Part shown: piece after piece, positions 11,879-21,239 of the stretch
How the letters are laid out: the number at the start of each line of letters is the position of its first letter
Position numbering within the stretch: position 1 is the first letter of the stretch
Assembly (NCBI GenBank): GCA_012934845.2
Contig: WNNJ02002292.1
Span: 1 to 64,000 of the forward strand
Direction: 5' to 3'
DNA from: Pomphorhynchus laevis
Lineage: Eukaryota; Acanthocephala; Palaeacanthocephala; Echinorhynchida; Pomphorhynchidae
DNA length: 64,000 nt
Notes under the pieces: generated by a model
Database searches by the model: none
What the model saw: the letters and a program-made list of their open reading frames with translations, nothing else
Told to the model about the DNA's origin: nothing
Program-made: the position numbers and the translations under genes

Positions 11879-13408
11879 TCATGACTCATCTGTATAGATT
11901 ATATCATCATTAGCGCTAAACATATAAAGCATTAGCAATGATGCCAAGCTCAGACATACGAGACACTGATGCAAATCATCAAACTGTGCATTTAAAATAC
12001 TTTCATCCTCGTCGTCTTCATTGTCGTCATCATAGTCTGGCTCACTGCTTACATTAGATTCTCTATCTCTATGTGGCAGGCTTAACTGCAAATCACTGTC
12101 TACAGTGTGATCACCCTCATCATCATTCGCCTGGTCAGATAAGCGTCCGACCAATGATTGTATAAAACTTCTAAGACGCACTTGATCTCCGCTTTCGCCA
12201 GAAGAGTTGTTGTTTTCCGATTCACTAGACGACGAATTTGAAGAACTGGATGAACTCACTGGTGGAGAAATTCCTAAGTTGTTAAATACATTACTTAATC
12301 GTCGAATCATTATTATTGACTCACGACTGGGCCTGGCCATCGGCCCTGTGTCTGTCCAGTCTCCACGCAGTCGAATACGCTTTATACGTCTTACCTCATT
12401 ATCACCCTGAGTTTTGTGTTCATTTTCGGTTTCATCCGTCGTTGTACCAGGAGGATTTGTCATCCATCTGGATTTGCTAGAATCCGCAGAACCGTTTAAA
12501 CAACTGGGGTTCACCAAATGAATTTGGTTACCGGAAAAGTTGATCAACAATTCATTACCAGCTTCATTGTATTTAACGCAAGTTACCTGGCACTTATTTC
12601 TCGGTAAGGCGGCTCTACGAGACAACATGATAGGATAACTGTAATTAGCAAAGGGTTTCTTACAATTACGCATATCATAAATCCGAACCTTACCATCCGA
12701 ACATCCGACAGCGATTTCAAAATTGTTGCGACCTTCTGCCAAGTCAATACTTGTAGTGGAAGCACTTCGTAAGCTAACGATTGCATACTTTCGGCAACAG
12801 TTCTGTCTATTTCCACTAAAATTATGACCACTTATTCTAGCCAAAATACGTGTAAGAGGATTCACTCGGTTACTCTGACAGCATCCACTGCAAATCCTTG
12901 TATCGTAACGTCTCACTGCACCATCTTCAGCGCATGTGAGAAATACTTGAGAACAGTCCATAGACAAGGGACGGCATTCATATATAGGACCGCTTTCACA
13001 AGCACAATTAAATACACCTATTTGAGTATCGTCGATTCGTGACAAGTCACTTAGCAAAACGCTTCCGTCTCCGGCGCCGGATATCACCTTCAAATCACCT
13101 GTATTAGGCAAGAATCGAACTGTAAATATATTGTCACCATGGTTTGTTTTCACAGATACAAGCTCTTTTTTGGTAAATACATCAGTAATAATCAAGCGTC
13201 TATCGTCAGATCCTGATAGTATGCCAGTGGATCCGCTATCTTTTGTCCAACAAAGGCTGTTCACACATCCATTGTGTACATCTAATGTAGTTTCTAATGA
13301 TAAATGATCTGCTAGCCAAGATGAATTTTGTAGAAAACGACTATTATATGAACCAATTTGAGAATATCGATTTACTTTGTCATATATACTACTACAATGG
13401 TTAAACAT
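11879..13408 (-). CDS. DCAF6: DCAF6 5' exon: N-terminal WD40 repeats and acidic tail
   Basis: The open frame starts with ATG at 13408 and encodes WD40 repeats of the DCAF6 substrate receptor of CUL4-DDB1 ligases. LETTLDVHNGCVNSLCW matches vertebrate LEATLNVHDGCVNTICW. GSDDRRLIITD, DGAVRRYDTRI and GCSDGKVRIYDMR follow. YDTR and YDMR are the WDxR-type sites by which DCAFs bind DDB1. RIRLRGDWTDTGPMARP is almost the vertebrate RLRLRGDWSDTGPRARP, the end of the conserved block. A Ser-rich then Asp/Glu-rich linker follows, shorter than the long vertebrate linker. The last codons before the stop at 11879 are probably intronic. A GTATGT donor lies after DDLHQCL, near 11958. The next exon found is at 4588-5211; middle exons may be missing from view. 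Confidence 0.92.
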   Translation of the reverse strand: MFNHCSSIYDKVNRYSQIGSYNSRFLQNSSWLADHLSLETTLDVHNGCVNSLCWTKDSGSTGILSGSDDRRLIITDVFTKKELVSVKTNHGDNIFTVRFLPNTGDLKVISGAGDGSVLLSDLSRIDDTQIGVFNCACESGPIYECRPLSMDCSQVFLTCAEDGAVRRYDTRICSGCCQSNRVNPLTRILARISGHNFSGNRQNCCRKYAIVSLRSASTTSIDLAEGRNNFEIAVGCSDGKVRIYDMRNCKKPFANYSYPIMLSRRAALPRNKCQVTCVKYNEAGNELLINFSGNQIHLVNPSCLNGSADSSKSRWMTNPPGTTTDETENEHKTQGDNEVRRIKRIRLRGDWTDTGPMARPSRESIIMIRRLSNVFNNLGISPPVSSSSSSNSSSSESENNNSSGESGDQVRLRSFIQSLVGRLSDQANDDEGDHTVDSDLQLSLPHRDRESNVSSEPDYDDDNEDDEDESILNAQFDDLHQCLVCLSLASLLMLYMFSANDDIIYTDES

Positions 13409-13614
13409 TAGATTTTTTATTCATTGCTGTACCATTCTCAATAGAAAATCACTGAAATTAAAGCATAAATAAATTTTAACAGGGTTGCTAAGCGATTTAA
13501 TGAAGTAATAAAGTTAAAACAGAAAAATTGATAAATTATCAAAACATTATTCCAACATCTGTCAAAATTTACTTACAACCTATTAAAGTTAACAAGTAAG
13601 AATACACTAAAAAA

Positions 13615-13735
13615 TATTTAGTTATTACAGGAACAAAGAAGCAGAAATATTATCCTTTATTCGATAAAAAAATCCTATATTTCGATAGCTCCTGCTATCA
13701 TCAGGATTACAATAAAAAACTCCTGTAATTACTAT
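13615..13735 (-). repeat. PLE-like end with hammerhead-like core
   Basis: On the minus strand 13681-13703 reads CTGATGA, a TAGC-AGGA-GCTA hairpin, then TCGAA, with flanking AATCC and GGATT able to pair. This resembles the hammerhead cores known at PLE ends. ATTACAGGA and TCCTGTAAT around 13635-13720 form further inverted pairing. There is no coding sequence. Confidence 0.45.
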
Positions 13736-13774
13736 ATATTTGAAATGGAAGAATATTATGGGTTTAGTACTAAC

Positions 13775-14335
13775 TAAAAAATATTATTAAATTTTCGGCA
13801 GCCCAACGGTCATCATCTTCAGGATTATACAGAATTCGAGAAACAAGTTATTTAACACCATTCATTTTAAAACAAATATAAAAAGATGTTAAACACTGAT
13901 CTAAATCTAACACGTGGTTAGTTGTATTAACAACATTTGGTTAGCAAATGTTAACGTTTTATTTAGATCAGTAAAAAGTAAAAAAATCTGATAATTAACA
14001 AAAGTTTGGAGATTATTATGTATGAAAAAGGATATATTTTTACAGCTTTCAAAATATTTGTTTTAGGATTGATATTTAAATAACTTTTAAATAGTTGATA
14101 CTGATCCATTATTGATAAATAATTATTGGAGCTGGATCAAAGAAAAGTGGATATTATTTTTGATATTTCGCTAACTTCTGATAGCATCTTCAGAAAATTA
14201 CCTTAGAAAAATTACCTTCAAAAAATTAGTTTAAATAACTTGTTTTTTTTTTGAATTTTTTGTATATTGTAGATCTTGAAGATGACCATCCGCTGGACCG
14301 CTAAATATCTTAGATTAAATAAATATTTGGTCAGT
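13775..14335. repeat. Foldback element with FB1 half-copy inside
   Basis: The left arm (about 13790-13860) carries CGGTCATCATCTTCAGGAT and AAACAAGTTATTTAA. The right arm (about 14220-14320) holds diverged inverted counterparts, including TAAATAACTTGTTTTTT and CTTGAAGATGACCATCCG. A half copy of FB1 (ATTATTGGAGCTGGATCAAA) lies at about 14085-14210 between the arms. No coding sequence is seen. Confidence 0.5.
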
Positions 14336-14917
14336 ATTTCCCTGCCTGTTGACTTCAAACTCTTCCGATAAAAGTTCATCTTAACTATACATATTAACTT
14401 TAAAACTTAAAAAGTTTTTTATGGACTGTAGCAATGTTTTATGAACTAAACAATGCCTTTATTTGAATGGAAGTAATATTATTCAATAATCATGAACTGC
14501 AGAAATTTACTTTTTCAGGATATCTAAAAATATCTTTTTGTAAGATTGAAGAACAAATATTTTTCAATTCATCTCTAAGCGTTAAATTTCGGTTTCTACT
14601 TAGACATTAGCAAGATCATCTAATAGAACGCATCGAAATCTACGACTTTATTGTCCAAACTTATACTAAATTTAATTATTTAATGCATAACTTATAATTT
14701 AATAATTTATGCAATTATCTAAATATTCCTGTAAATCACTACATTTTTACAAAATGAAAAAAATAAATAACTGTTGTAGGTGCTGAATGTATCATCAAAA
14801 CGATGTATTGCTATTATGTAGCTGAGCTACATGAAAATGCCTATTAAATAGCGATTAAACAAACATGGAATCATGATTTAGCATATGGTCAATTATAATT
14901 AAAAAGGTATTAATCTA
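14336..14917. other. Gene-free AT-rich stretch
   Basis: No clear gene. A 22-codon open stretch follows an acceptor-like TTCTACTTAG near 14610 but ends in a stop, and I do not call it. Confidence 0.4.
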
Positions 14918-15233
14918 ATGAAATTAGAAAGGATTGGTCTATCGTGTAACCTCAAATCTTCTCGGGTATGTGTCAGTAAAGGCGTAAAGCTTTGCGGAAT
15001 ATAATCCTAGCGCAATCCTACAATGTTTTAAAAATAAATAGAACACGTAGCAGATTTATTCATATTGTCATTTTCTATAGAATATATCGAAGCTGACTGA
15101 ACCATTTACCGTTGGAAATCACATTGACGATGAAAGTGTTAGACTATTTGTTGAACAAATGCAATTATCACAACTATTGAGACAATCATTTATAGATTTG
15201 AATTATAAGCAATTTGTCACAGATAATGTATAA
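14918..15233 (+). CDS. Candidate small two-exon gene, function unknown
   Basis: An ATG at 14918 opens 16 codons (MKLERIGLSC, NLKSSR) ending in CGG followed by GTATGT, a good donor. At 15080 a pyrimidine-rich TTTTCTATAG acceptor precedes an open 50-codon stretch to a TAA at 15231-15233. That stretch contains NISKLTEPFTVGNHIDDES, VRLFVEQMQLSQLLRQS and NYKQFVTDNV. Donor and acceptor are both phase 0, which would give a 66-residue protein with an intron of 115 bp. Base composition is more coding-like than the neighbours. The ATG may instead be internal to a longer gene with further upstream exons. I recognise no family. Confidence 0.4.
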
Positions 15234-15785
15234 ACATGAGAATACGACAATTATTTGAACGCCTACATGTTCTGAAAACGAGAGAATGCTTTACCAGATC
15301 GCTTAACCGAGACACAATTCAAAATTCATTTAAATTTTAATATGTAACTTTTGGGATAGCATAATTTTTTAATTTTATTAAAATTTATTTTACATAAAGC
15401 TTCGTTGTTTTATATTTAATATCGTTCAAAATATATGAATGCTCATCCTTAAATTTAACAAAAAATATGTATCAATACGCCAAAAATAATTTACGAAAAA
15501 ATGAATTATTTAGCTAAATTTTTTAAACTAGATCAGGTTGTAAGTTAAAACAACGTATCTACGAATTAAAGACTAATTGCTTCTTTAGCGTTTTGGTTCT
15601 TAAAACTTTATAACGAATCCTTAAATTGAAATATCATTATCATGACAAATGAAGATTCAATTTAATATGTATTTTATATGTTGCATATAATGAACGTGTA
15701 ATTTTAATAGACGCCGTTGTCAATGGGAAATGAACGTGCAATTTTAAAATACGAAGTTGTCAATGTGATCATAGTTGGTGTCTTT
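15234..15785. other. Gene-free AT-rich stretch
   Basis: No reading frame, RNA gene or repeat is recognised. A short imperfect repeat (GAACGTG(T/C)AATTTTAA) occurs at about 15691 and 15732. Confidence 0.4.
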
Positions 15786-16075
15786 GAACCCAAAATAATG
15801 TGAAATGTCCGAGTGTGCACAGACTGTCGCATCAAGCCCTGAAAGTGTGGAACATGTTACCTAAAGAGTTGGTTTCACAAATACGACCAAGAAGTTCTAA
15901 AAATCTGTCCGTAATTGGACTGTTCATGCTTATCAATGCAGCGTTCGAACTACATACCAAAGAATCTGACATTTTTTATTTTACTTTCTTTTGTTATGTA
16001 CATTTTACTGTTGTTCAGTTATTGATAAGCAGGCAAAACAGCCATTACGGCTCAAGCCTTGTGTTGTAATAATAA
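15786..16075 (+). mobile_element. LINE 3' end fragment
   Basis: The frame reads SHQALKVWNMLPKELVSQI, like the ALK-WN-LP motif close to the C-terminus of many LINE ORF2 proteins. A stop, then AATAAA within an AATAATAAAT tail follow near 16067-16076. The rest is too short and changed to place in a family. Confidence 0.4.
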
Positions 16076-16480
16076 ATCATTTATCTGTTAATGTGTTCAC
16101 ACATCATTGATTCAAATGACTTTTATGGGAATGTGCAACAAATCTGATAACGGAGTTCTAAAATAAATAAAAACTATAATATTTTGCCCAATATTAATAA
16201 TATTTACATTAATGATATTTAATGATATTTTTGACTTTAAAAACAGGGACATTGTATTAATGCAATATAGAAATAACTGACTATTCTTGGTTATAAAATA
16301 TAAATACTTACAATATAAGAATCGAATCAGCTAACTGTGTTTTCGTATTTAATATTATTAATAAATTAATGAAAAAAGTTTGAGCTTAAAAAAAGTTTGA
16401 GATATAATAACATACATTCCAGATTTCAGTTCCGCTCGAGGAAAATCTTGTCCACCAAGATTGTAAAACAATCAAACTAC
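16076..16480. other. Gene-free AT-rich stretch
   Basis: Nothing is recognised apart from AT-rich sequence up to the start of the next LINE. Confidence 0.4.
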
Positions 16481-16657
16481 AATCTTCGACGACAACCAAC
16501 GATAACCTTCGACGACAACTAACGACAACCATGACACCATCCGCTTGACAATTATCGACAACCATCGACGACATCCGCTCGCTACTTACAACTAACGACT
16601 TGCAGACTAACGGAGTTTAAACATTCTTGATTATAACTAACTAATTAACATTTTATT

Positions 16658-18036
16658 ATGGCAAAGAGAAAGCTAACTAAAAATGTCGGCCAGCAACTCA
16701 AGTCCGTCAAGGAAGCTTACATCGAAAAGCAAATTGGATGCGACAACAAGAACTGCAATGTTTGGACTCACGTTGCCATTCCTTTCACTGACGAAGGACA
16801 ACGTTTTAAATCGGAATTTCCTCAGCGGCTTCTGTTGTGCTGCCCTCGTAGGTAAGCTAATGAAGAATGACCACTCAAACGGTGGAGACGTTCTGAACGC
16901 TAACAAAACAGATTTGTGCTCAATAAATAAACTTGATATCTCTCAGTCGACTCAGACCGCTGTTATACATGGAACATCAACAAACGACAACATATCTTCC
17001 AATCTATCGTCGTCATCCGTTTGCTTACTAACTCCTTCGTCATCTATGAAACCCGTTCTTGAAACTTCTCTCACACACACTCCTCCTTTAACTACGGATA
17101 AAACTTCCCATAATCTTCATCTTCCTAACAATGCAAACAGTAAAGGCCTTCATCTCGTACCTCATTTTTCCTATTCATCCCCACATCTAAATACATCTCA
17201 TACCTCTTTCTTCTCTTCACGTACTCCTTACTCTACCTCTACCGTATCACTTCTCAATAATTTACATCCTTCTGTCAAAATTATCTCCAGTAACATCTCC
17301 GTTCAACCTATTCAACAATCCACTTCTGTCACACATGCTCCAACCGTATCACCTATCAATAATTTACATCCTTCCGTCAAAATCATCTCCAGTAACATCA
17401 CCGATCAACCGATTCAACACTCCACTCCTGTCACACATGCTCCAAACTATCTTAAATATTCACTTAGCACCCCTGTCATTCCCAACGTTTATCTGCTCTT
17501 CTGCCTCTACTGCTACCAGGTATTTCCGTCCACCACTACGTAATCGTTTTCCTTCGCGCGATCGATGCATTATCATATCTAATTTAAAGGTTTCCGAATC
17601 TGCTTCTCCTCAATGTCGCCTCGATGATGATGTATCTGCTTTCAGGTCTATCCTAGCAACCATTCTTCCTGATAATAATCCATCCCTCTTCAATAATATC
17701 GCTCCTGTATCTTTGATCCGTTTAAACAAATCCAGTAAATCCAATCATCTCAGTCCTCCACTCCTAAAGATTGTTTTCCGACATAGTTCACATGCATCCT
17801 TGGTACTTTCCCAACGTTTTAAACTTCTTACCACTTCGTCTACTAGTCGTATCTTTCCTGACCGCTCCCCTTCTGATATTGCCCAGCTCAATTTAGCTCG
17901 CATTGAGAAACATCGACGTGAAACAAACGGCGAGTCATCCTTATCTATACGTCAAATCAATGGAAATTTTCACGTTGTACACACAAGGCCAAAAATTCGA
18001 TGGCGTCCCATCTCTCCCCCTTGTCTTCTTCGCTAG
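16658..18036 (+). pseudogene. L2-like LINE ORF1, frameshifted
   Basis: ORF1 starts at the ATG at 16658 (MAKRKLTKNVGQQLKSVKE) and contains CDNKNCNVWTHVAIPF, a Cys/His/Trp arrangement like the PHD-type fingers of some CR1/L2 ORF1 proteins. It continues in another frame after about 16810 (FLSGFCCAALVGKL) through a Ser/Thr-rich linker. In a third frame after about 17520 it runs through HLSPPLLKIVFRHSSHAS and RRETNGESSLSIRQINGN to a stop at 18036. This last block resembles the RNA-binding C-terminal half of LINE ORF1 proteins. Two frame changes mean the copy cannot make an intact ORF1 protein. Confidence 0.7.
17241..17444 (+). repeat. 102-bp in-frame tandem duplication in ORF1
   Basis: Units at 17241-17342 and 17343-17444 each encode about 34 residues containing NNLHPSVKIISSNI. 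They differ at scattered bases. The repeat lies in the Ser/Thr-rich linker of the LINE ORF1. Confidence 0.9.
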
Positions 18037-20892
18037 TCGATTTCGCTCCTAAGCATACTTTTCGTCTTCAACACTCGTTTCATTCTTCATAAAGCTGATA
18101 TGCTCCTTGATATCTTCGATCAATTATCTATCGATATTCTCTGCATTACCGAATCCTGGCATTGTGACTCCGACGATCTTGCTATTCGTCGTCTATGTCG
18201 CTCTGGTTGTTCTTTAGTTGAATCAGCTCGTCCAATTGCCTCTCATACATCTACTGCTTTTAACCATGGCGGTATAGTTGCCATTGCTCGTCACCCAATG
18301 TCTTTACGTAAAATTAACGTTAACATCCGTTACACCTCGTTCGAATTACTCATATGCAGATTATCAACTCCTTTCCATCTGGAACTTGTGATTGTATACC
18401 GTCCAGGTTCAGTTGCCCCCTCACGTATCTTCTTTAACGACCTTGCAGATCTTATGTCTCACTGTTCCTTGTCTTATACTCCTTCTTTTGTTCTCGGTGA
18501 CTTTAACATTCGTCTTGATCGCCCGGCTGACTCTGACTCTATCACTTTAACTAATCTTTTTTCTGATTTTAACTATAAATTACTTTCAACAAGCCCAACT
18601 CATATTCTCGGCGGTGCTCTCGACATCATTGCTGTCCCTGTCTGCTTCAATGACTATACTTTCTTGTCAATTACTGATCCCGGTTTGTCCGATCATTTCC
18701 TTGTCACGCTTACTCTTACTCGTCCCCATCCTCCTTCTCCGCCTCCACCAATATCCACACCAAGTCGACCCTGGAAACTTCTCGATATCCCTATTCTCTG
18801 CACAGCCTTACTCAATTCTTCACTCTTTTCACTTCCTCTTAACTATCTCTCTCCCGATGATCTCTGCATTCTGTTTGATTCTGAACTTATGTCTATTATC
18901 AATAAACTTCTGCCTAGTCGACTCCGACGCTCTCAGCGCTTGCGCCATGCTCCCTGGTTAGATTCTGACTGTAGGCTTTCTAAGCGTCGACTCCGTCACT
19001 CTTTTCGTGTGTATAATCGCTTTCTTAAACGTTCTCCCAACTCACTCACTCCAAATCTCCGTGATTCCTACTTTTCTCTACGCCGTTCACATCTCATTCT
19101 TATACGTACTAAACGTACTATCTTTTGGCGAAATCAACTCGAGTCATCTTCCAACTCTAAATCTCATTGGAAAATCTTAAACTCAATTCTTTCACGATCA
19201 TCTACTTCTTGTAATATAAATCCTGATGATTTTTCTTCTTATCTACAAACTAAGCTATCTAATTTACTTTCCCTACTACCCGTAGCCCCCTTGTACCCAC
19301 TCTTCTCTTTAAATACTTCCCTCCCAGAACTATTCCACCTTCTTCCCGTTTCGTCTGATGAAGTTTCTTCGGTTCTGCTGTCATTACCTAATAAAACCTC
19401 TCCTTCTGACCCAATTCCAACTCACTTACTTAAAAATATCTGCTCCTCTATCTCACCCTTCCTAACCACATTGTTCAACTCGTCCATCCGTAGCCGTACA
19501 TTTCCTTCCATCTGGAAATGCGCCACTGTTCATCCTCTCATCAAAAAGCAATCTCTCGACTCCTCACTACCATCTTCGTACCGTCCAATCTCACTTCTCC
19601 CAACCCTCTCTAAACTCCTTGAGCGTCTCGTTCTCAAGCAAGTTAATACATATCTCTTTTCCTCTAACTTGTTTCCTCCCTTCCAAGCCGCTTTTCGCTC
19701 TAATCACTCTACTGAAATTGCTTGTCTTAAAGTTTATAATGACTTACTCATCTCGCGCGATCATAAATTACGTAGTGTCATAGTTTCTCTTGATCTATCG
19801 TCTGCTTTTGACATCGTCAATCACTCGATTCTTCTACATCGCCTTCGTCATGATTATGGCTTCTCTTTACCCACTGTATCATGGTTTTCTTCATATCTGT
19901 CAAACCGTACATTTCGCGTATATTCTAACTCTTCTCTCTCCCATCCTTCATCCATCCCGACCGGTGTTCCACAAGGCTCCGTATTAGGCCTTATGCTTTT
20001 CTCTCTTCTTCTCGGTGGCTTGTCTTCGATTTCTTATAAATTTAACTTCCATGTTATGCAATATGCTGATGACATTCTCATCTATGCTCACGCACCTGCT
20101 TATCGTATTCATGATCTTAGTGTTTCTGTTTCCAGCTGTCTTGTCTCAATTTCCAATCATCTTTCTTCCCTTCGCCTTTCTCTGAATCCTGATAAATCTA
20201 AAATTATGTGGATCCTACCTCGAAGCTTCGGCGTAGAACCTCCTTCCGTATCACTAAATTCTACAATTCTTCCTATCGTTGATAATCTCGTTTTCCTAGG
20301 CTTTCATTTCGACAACCGACTTTCACTTAAACCTTTCGTTAGTGATAAAGTACGCTCATCTACCTTGATACTCCGCAATCTCCGTCAAGTTCGTAGATTG
20401 ATCGATTTCCCTTCTTGTATGACTCTCATATCTTCTCTTCTTTTCTCAAGACTTGATTACTGTCTTAGTCTATTTTCCAACTCACCTAAATCCACTCTTC
20501 TTCCTTTACAACGCATCATCAACGCTGCCGTTCGAGTTCTCCTCCGTCTTCGTCGTTTTGATCATACATCCCACTATCTTGTTTCTCTTGATTGGCCTAC
20601 CATTTATTGTCGTGTTCAAATTCGTCTTCTTATCATTGCTTTTCGCCTTATAACTTATCATACCCCTTCATTTCTCAATCTTCCTTTTCTCGACAATTCT
20701 CGTACTGTGTATTGTGCTCTGCGTTCCCGTAATTCCCTTCTTTTACATGTCCCAATCTACTCTACCTCTTTTGGCTTCCGCTCCTTCGTTGTGGCTGCTC
20801 CTCTCTTGTGGAACCATCTGCCCATTCATATCCGCCAATCAACATCTATGCCGTACTTCAAACGCCAAATCCAATTTTATTTCAACAATTAA
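18037..20892 (+). CDS. L2-like LINE ORF2: APE endonuclease and reverse transcriptase
   Basis: The frame is open from 18037 to the stop at 20892; the first ATG is at 18100 (930 codons). The endonuclease shows ILCITESW (catalytic Glu), VIVYRPG, VLGDFNIRLD (Asp/Asn), GALDIIAV and DPGLSDHF (SDH). RT motifs are YRPISLLPTLSKLLERL, FQAAFRSNHSTE, VIVSLDLSSAFDIVNH (motif A), TGVPQGSVLG, and MQYADDILIYAH (motif C). The C-terminus has INAAVRVLLRLRRFDHTSH and VVAAPLLWNHLPIHIR, typical of L2-like elements. The protein would nick target DNA and prime reverse transcription there. Leu at GLMLF replaces the usual Pro after GSVLG. ORF2 immediately follows the ORF1 stop in the same frame, so stop-reinitiation is possible. 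Confidence 0.9.
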   Translation, partial: SISLLSILFVFNTRFILHKADMLLDIFDQLSIDILCITESWHCDSDDLAIRRLCRSGCSLVESARPIASHTSTAFNHGGIVAIARHPMSLRKINVNIRYTSFELLICRLSTPFHLELVIVYRPGSVAPSRIFFNDLADLMSHCSLSYTPSFVLGDFNIRLDRPADSDSITLTNLFSDFNYKLLSTSPTHILGGALDIIAVPVCFNDYTFLSITDPGLSDHFLVTLTLTRPHPPSPPPPISTPSRPWKLLDIPILCTALLNSSLFSLPLNYLSPDDLCILFDSELMSIINKLLPSRLRRSQRLRHAPWLDSDCRLSKRRLRHSFRVYNRFLKRSPNSLTPNLRDSYFSLRRSHLILIRTKRTIFWRNQLESSSNSKSHWKILNSILSRSSTSCNINPDDFSSYLQTKLSNLLSLLPVAPLYPLFSLNTSLPELFHLLPVSSDEVSSVLLSLPNKTSPSDPIPTHLLKNICSSISPFLTTLFNSSIRSRTFPSIWKCATVHPLIKKQSLDSSLPSSYRPISLLPTLSKLLERLVLKQVNTYLFSSNLFPPFQAAFRSNHSTEIACLKVYNDLLISRDHKLRSVIVSLDLSSAFDIVNHSILLHRLRHDYGFSLPTVSWFSSYLSNRTFRVYSNSSLSHPSSIPTGVPQGSVLGLMLFSLLLGGLSSISYKFNFHVMQYADDILIYAHAPAYRIHDLSVSVSSCLVSISNHLSSLRLSLNPDKSKIMWILPRSFGVEPPSVSLNSTILPIVDNLVFLGFHFDNRLSLKPFVSDKVRSSTLILRNLRQVRRLIDFPSCMTLISSLLFSRLDYCLSLFSNSPKSTLLPLQRIINAAVRVLLRLRRFDHTSHYLVSLDWPTIYCRVQIRLLIIAFRLITYHTPSFLNLPFLDNSRTVYCALRSRNSLLLHVPIYSTSFGFRSFVVAAPLLWNHLPIHIRQSTSMPYFKRQIQFYFNN

Positions 20893-20992
20893 CTAATTAC
20901 CTGTGACCTTTGATGTTCTTTTTTTTGTTTGTTAGTGGTCATGTAAGCGTGCATTTTGCACGCATTTGCCACGTTAAATAAATTATTGTATT

Positions 20993-21239
20993 ATTATTAA
21001 ATTAAAAATAATGCTAAATTAAATATAAAAAATAAAATTAAATAATTATAAATAATAAATAATTTGTTATATAAGGTTTTAACTAATTTATATCAAGTTA
21101 AAATTTAAAATTAAAATTAGAAATAAAAATCAATTTTTATAAATTGAATAATAATTGTAGTGTTACCCTTACAATAGAAGTGATTAATAGTACATTTCAT
21201 AAATGATGAAGGGGAAAACTTTGATGTACAAAATTTATT
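20993..21239. other. AT-rich spacer
   Basis: Very AT-rich DNA following the LINE tail. No feature is seen. Confidence 0.5.

Larger units (their letters stand above)
16481..20992 (+). mobile_element. L2/CR1-like LINE, nearly complete
   Basis: The element starts with a 5' region of imperfect CGACAACCAACGA repeats (16481-16610). A broken ORF1 and an open ORF2 with endonuclease and RT follow. It ends in a short T/A-rich tail with TATT repeats after about 20985. Order and motifs fit an APE-type LINE of the L2/CR1 group. A 5'-truncated relative lies at 28852-29395. GC content is clearly above the AT-rich surroundings. The uninterrupted ORF2 suggests a fairly recent insertion. Confidence 0.85.

Noticed and set aside
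16673-16906. Minus-strand frame opposite the LINE ORF1
   Set aside because: It lies antisense to ORF1 codons and has no independent support.
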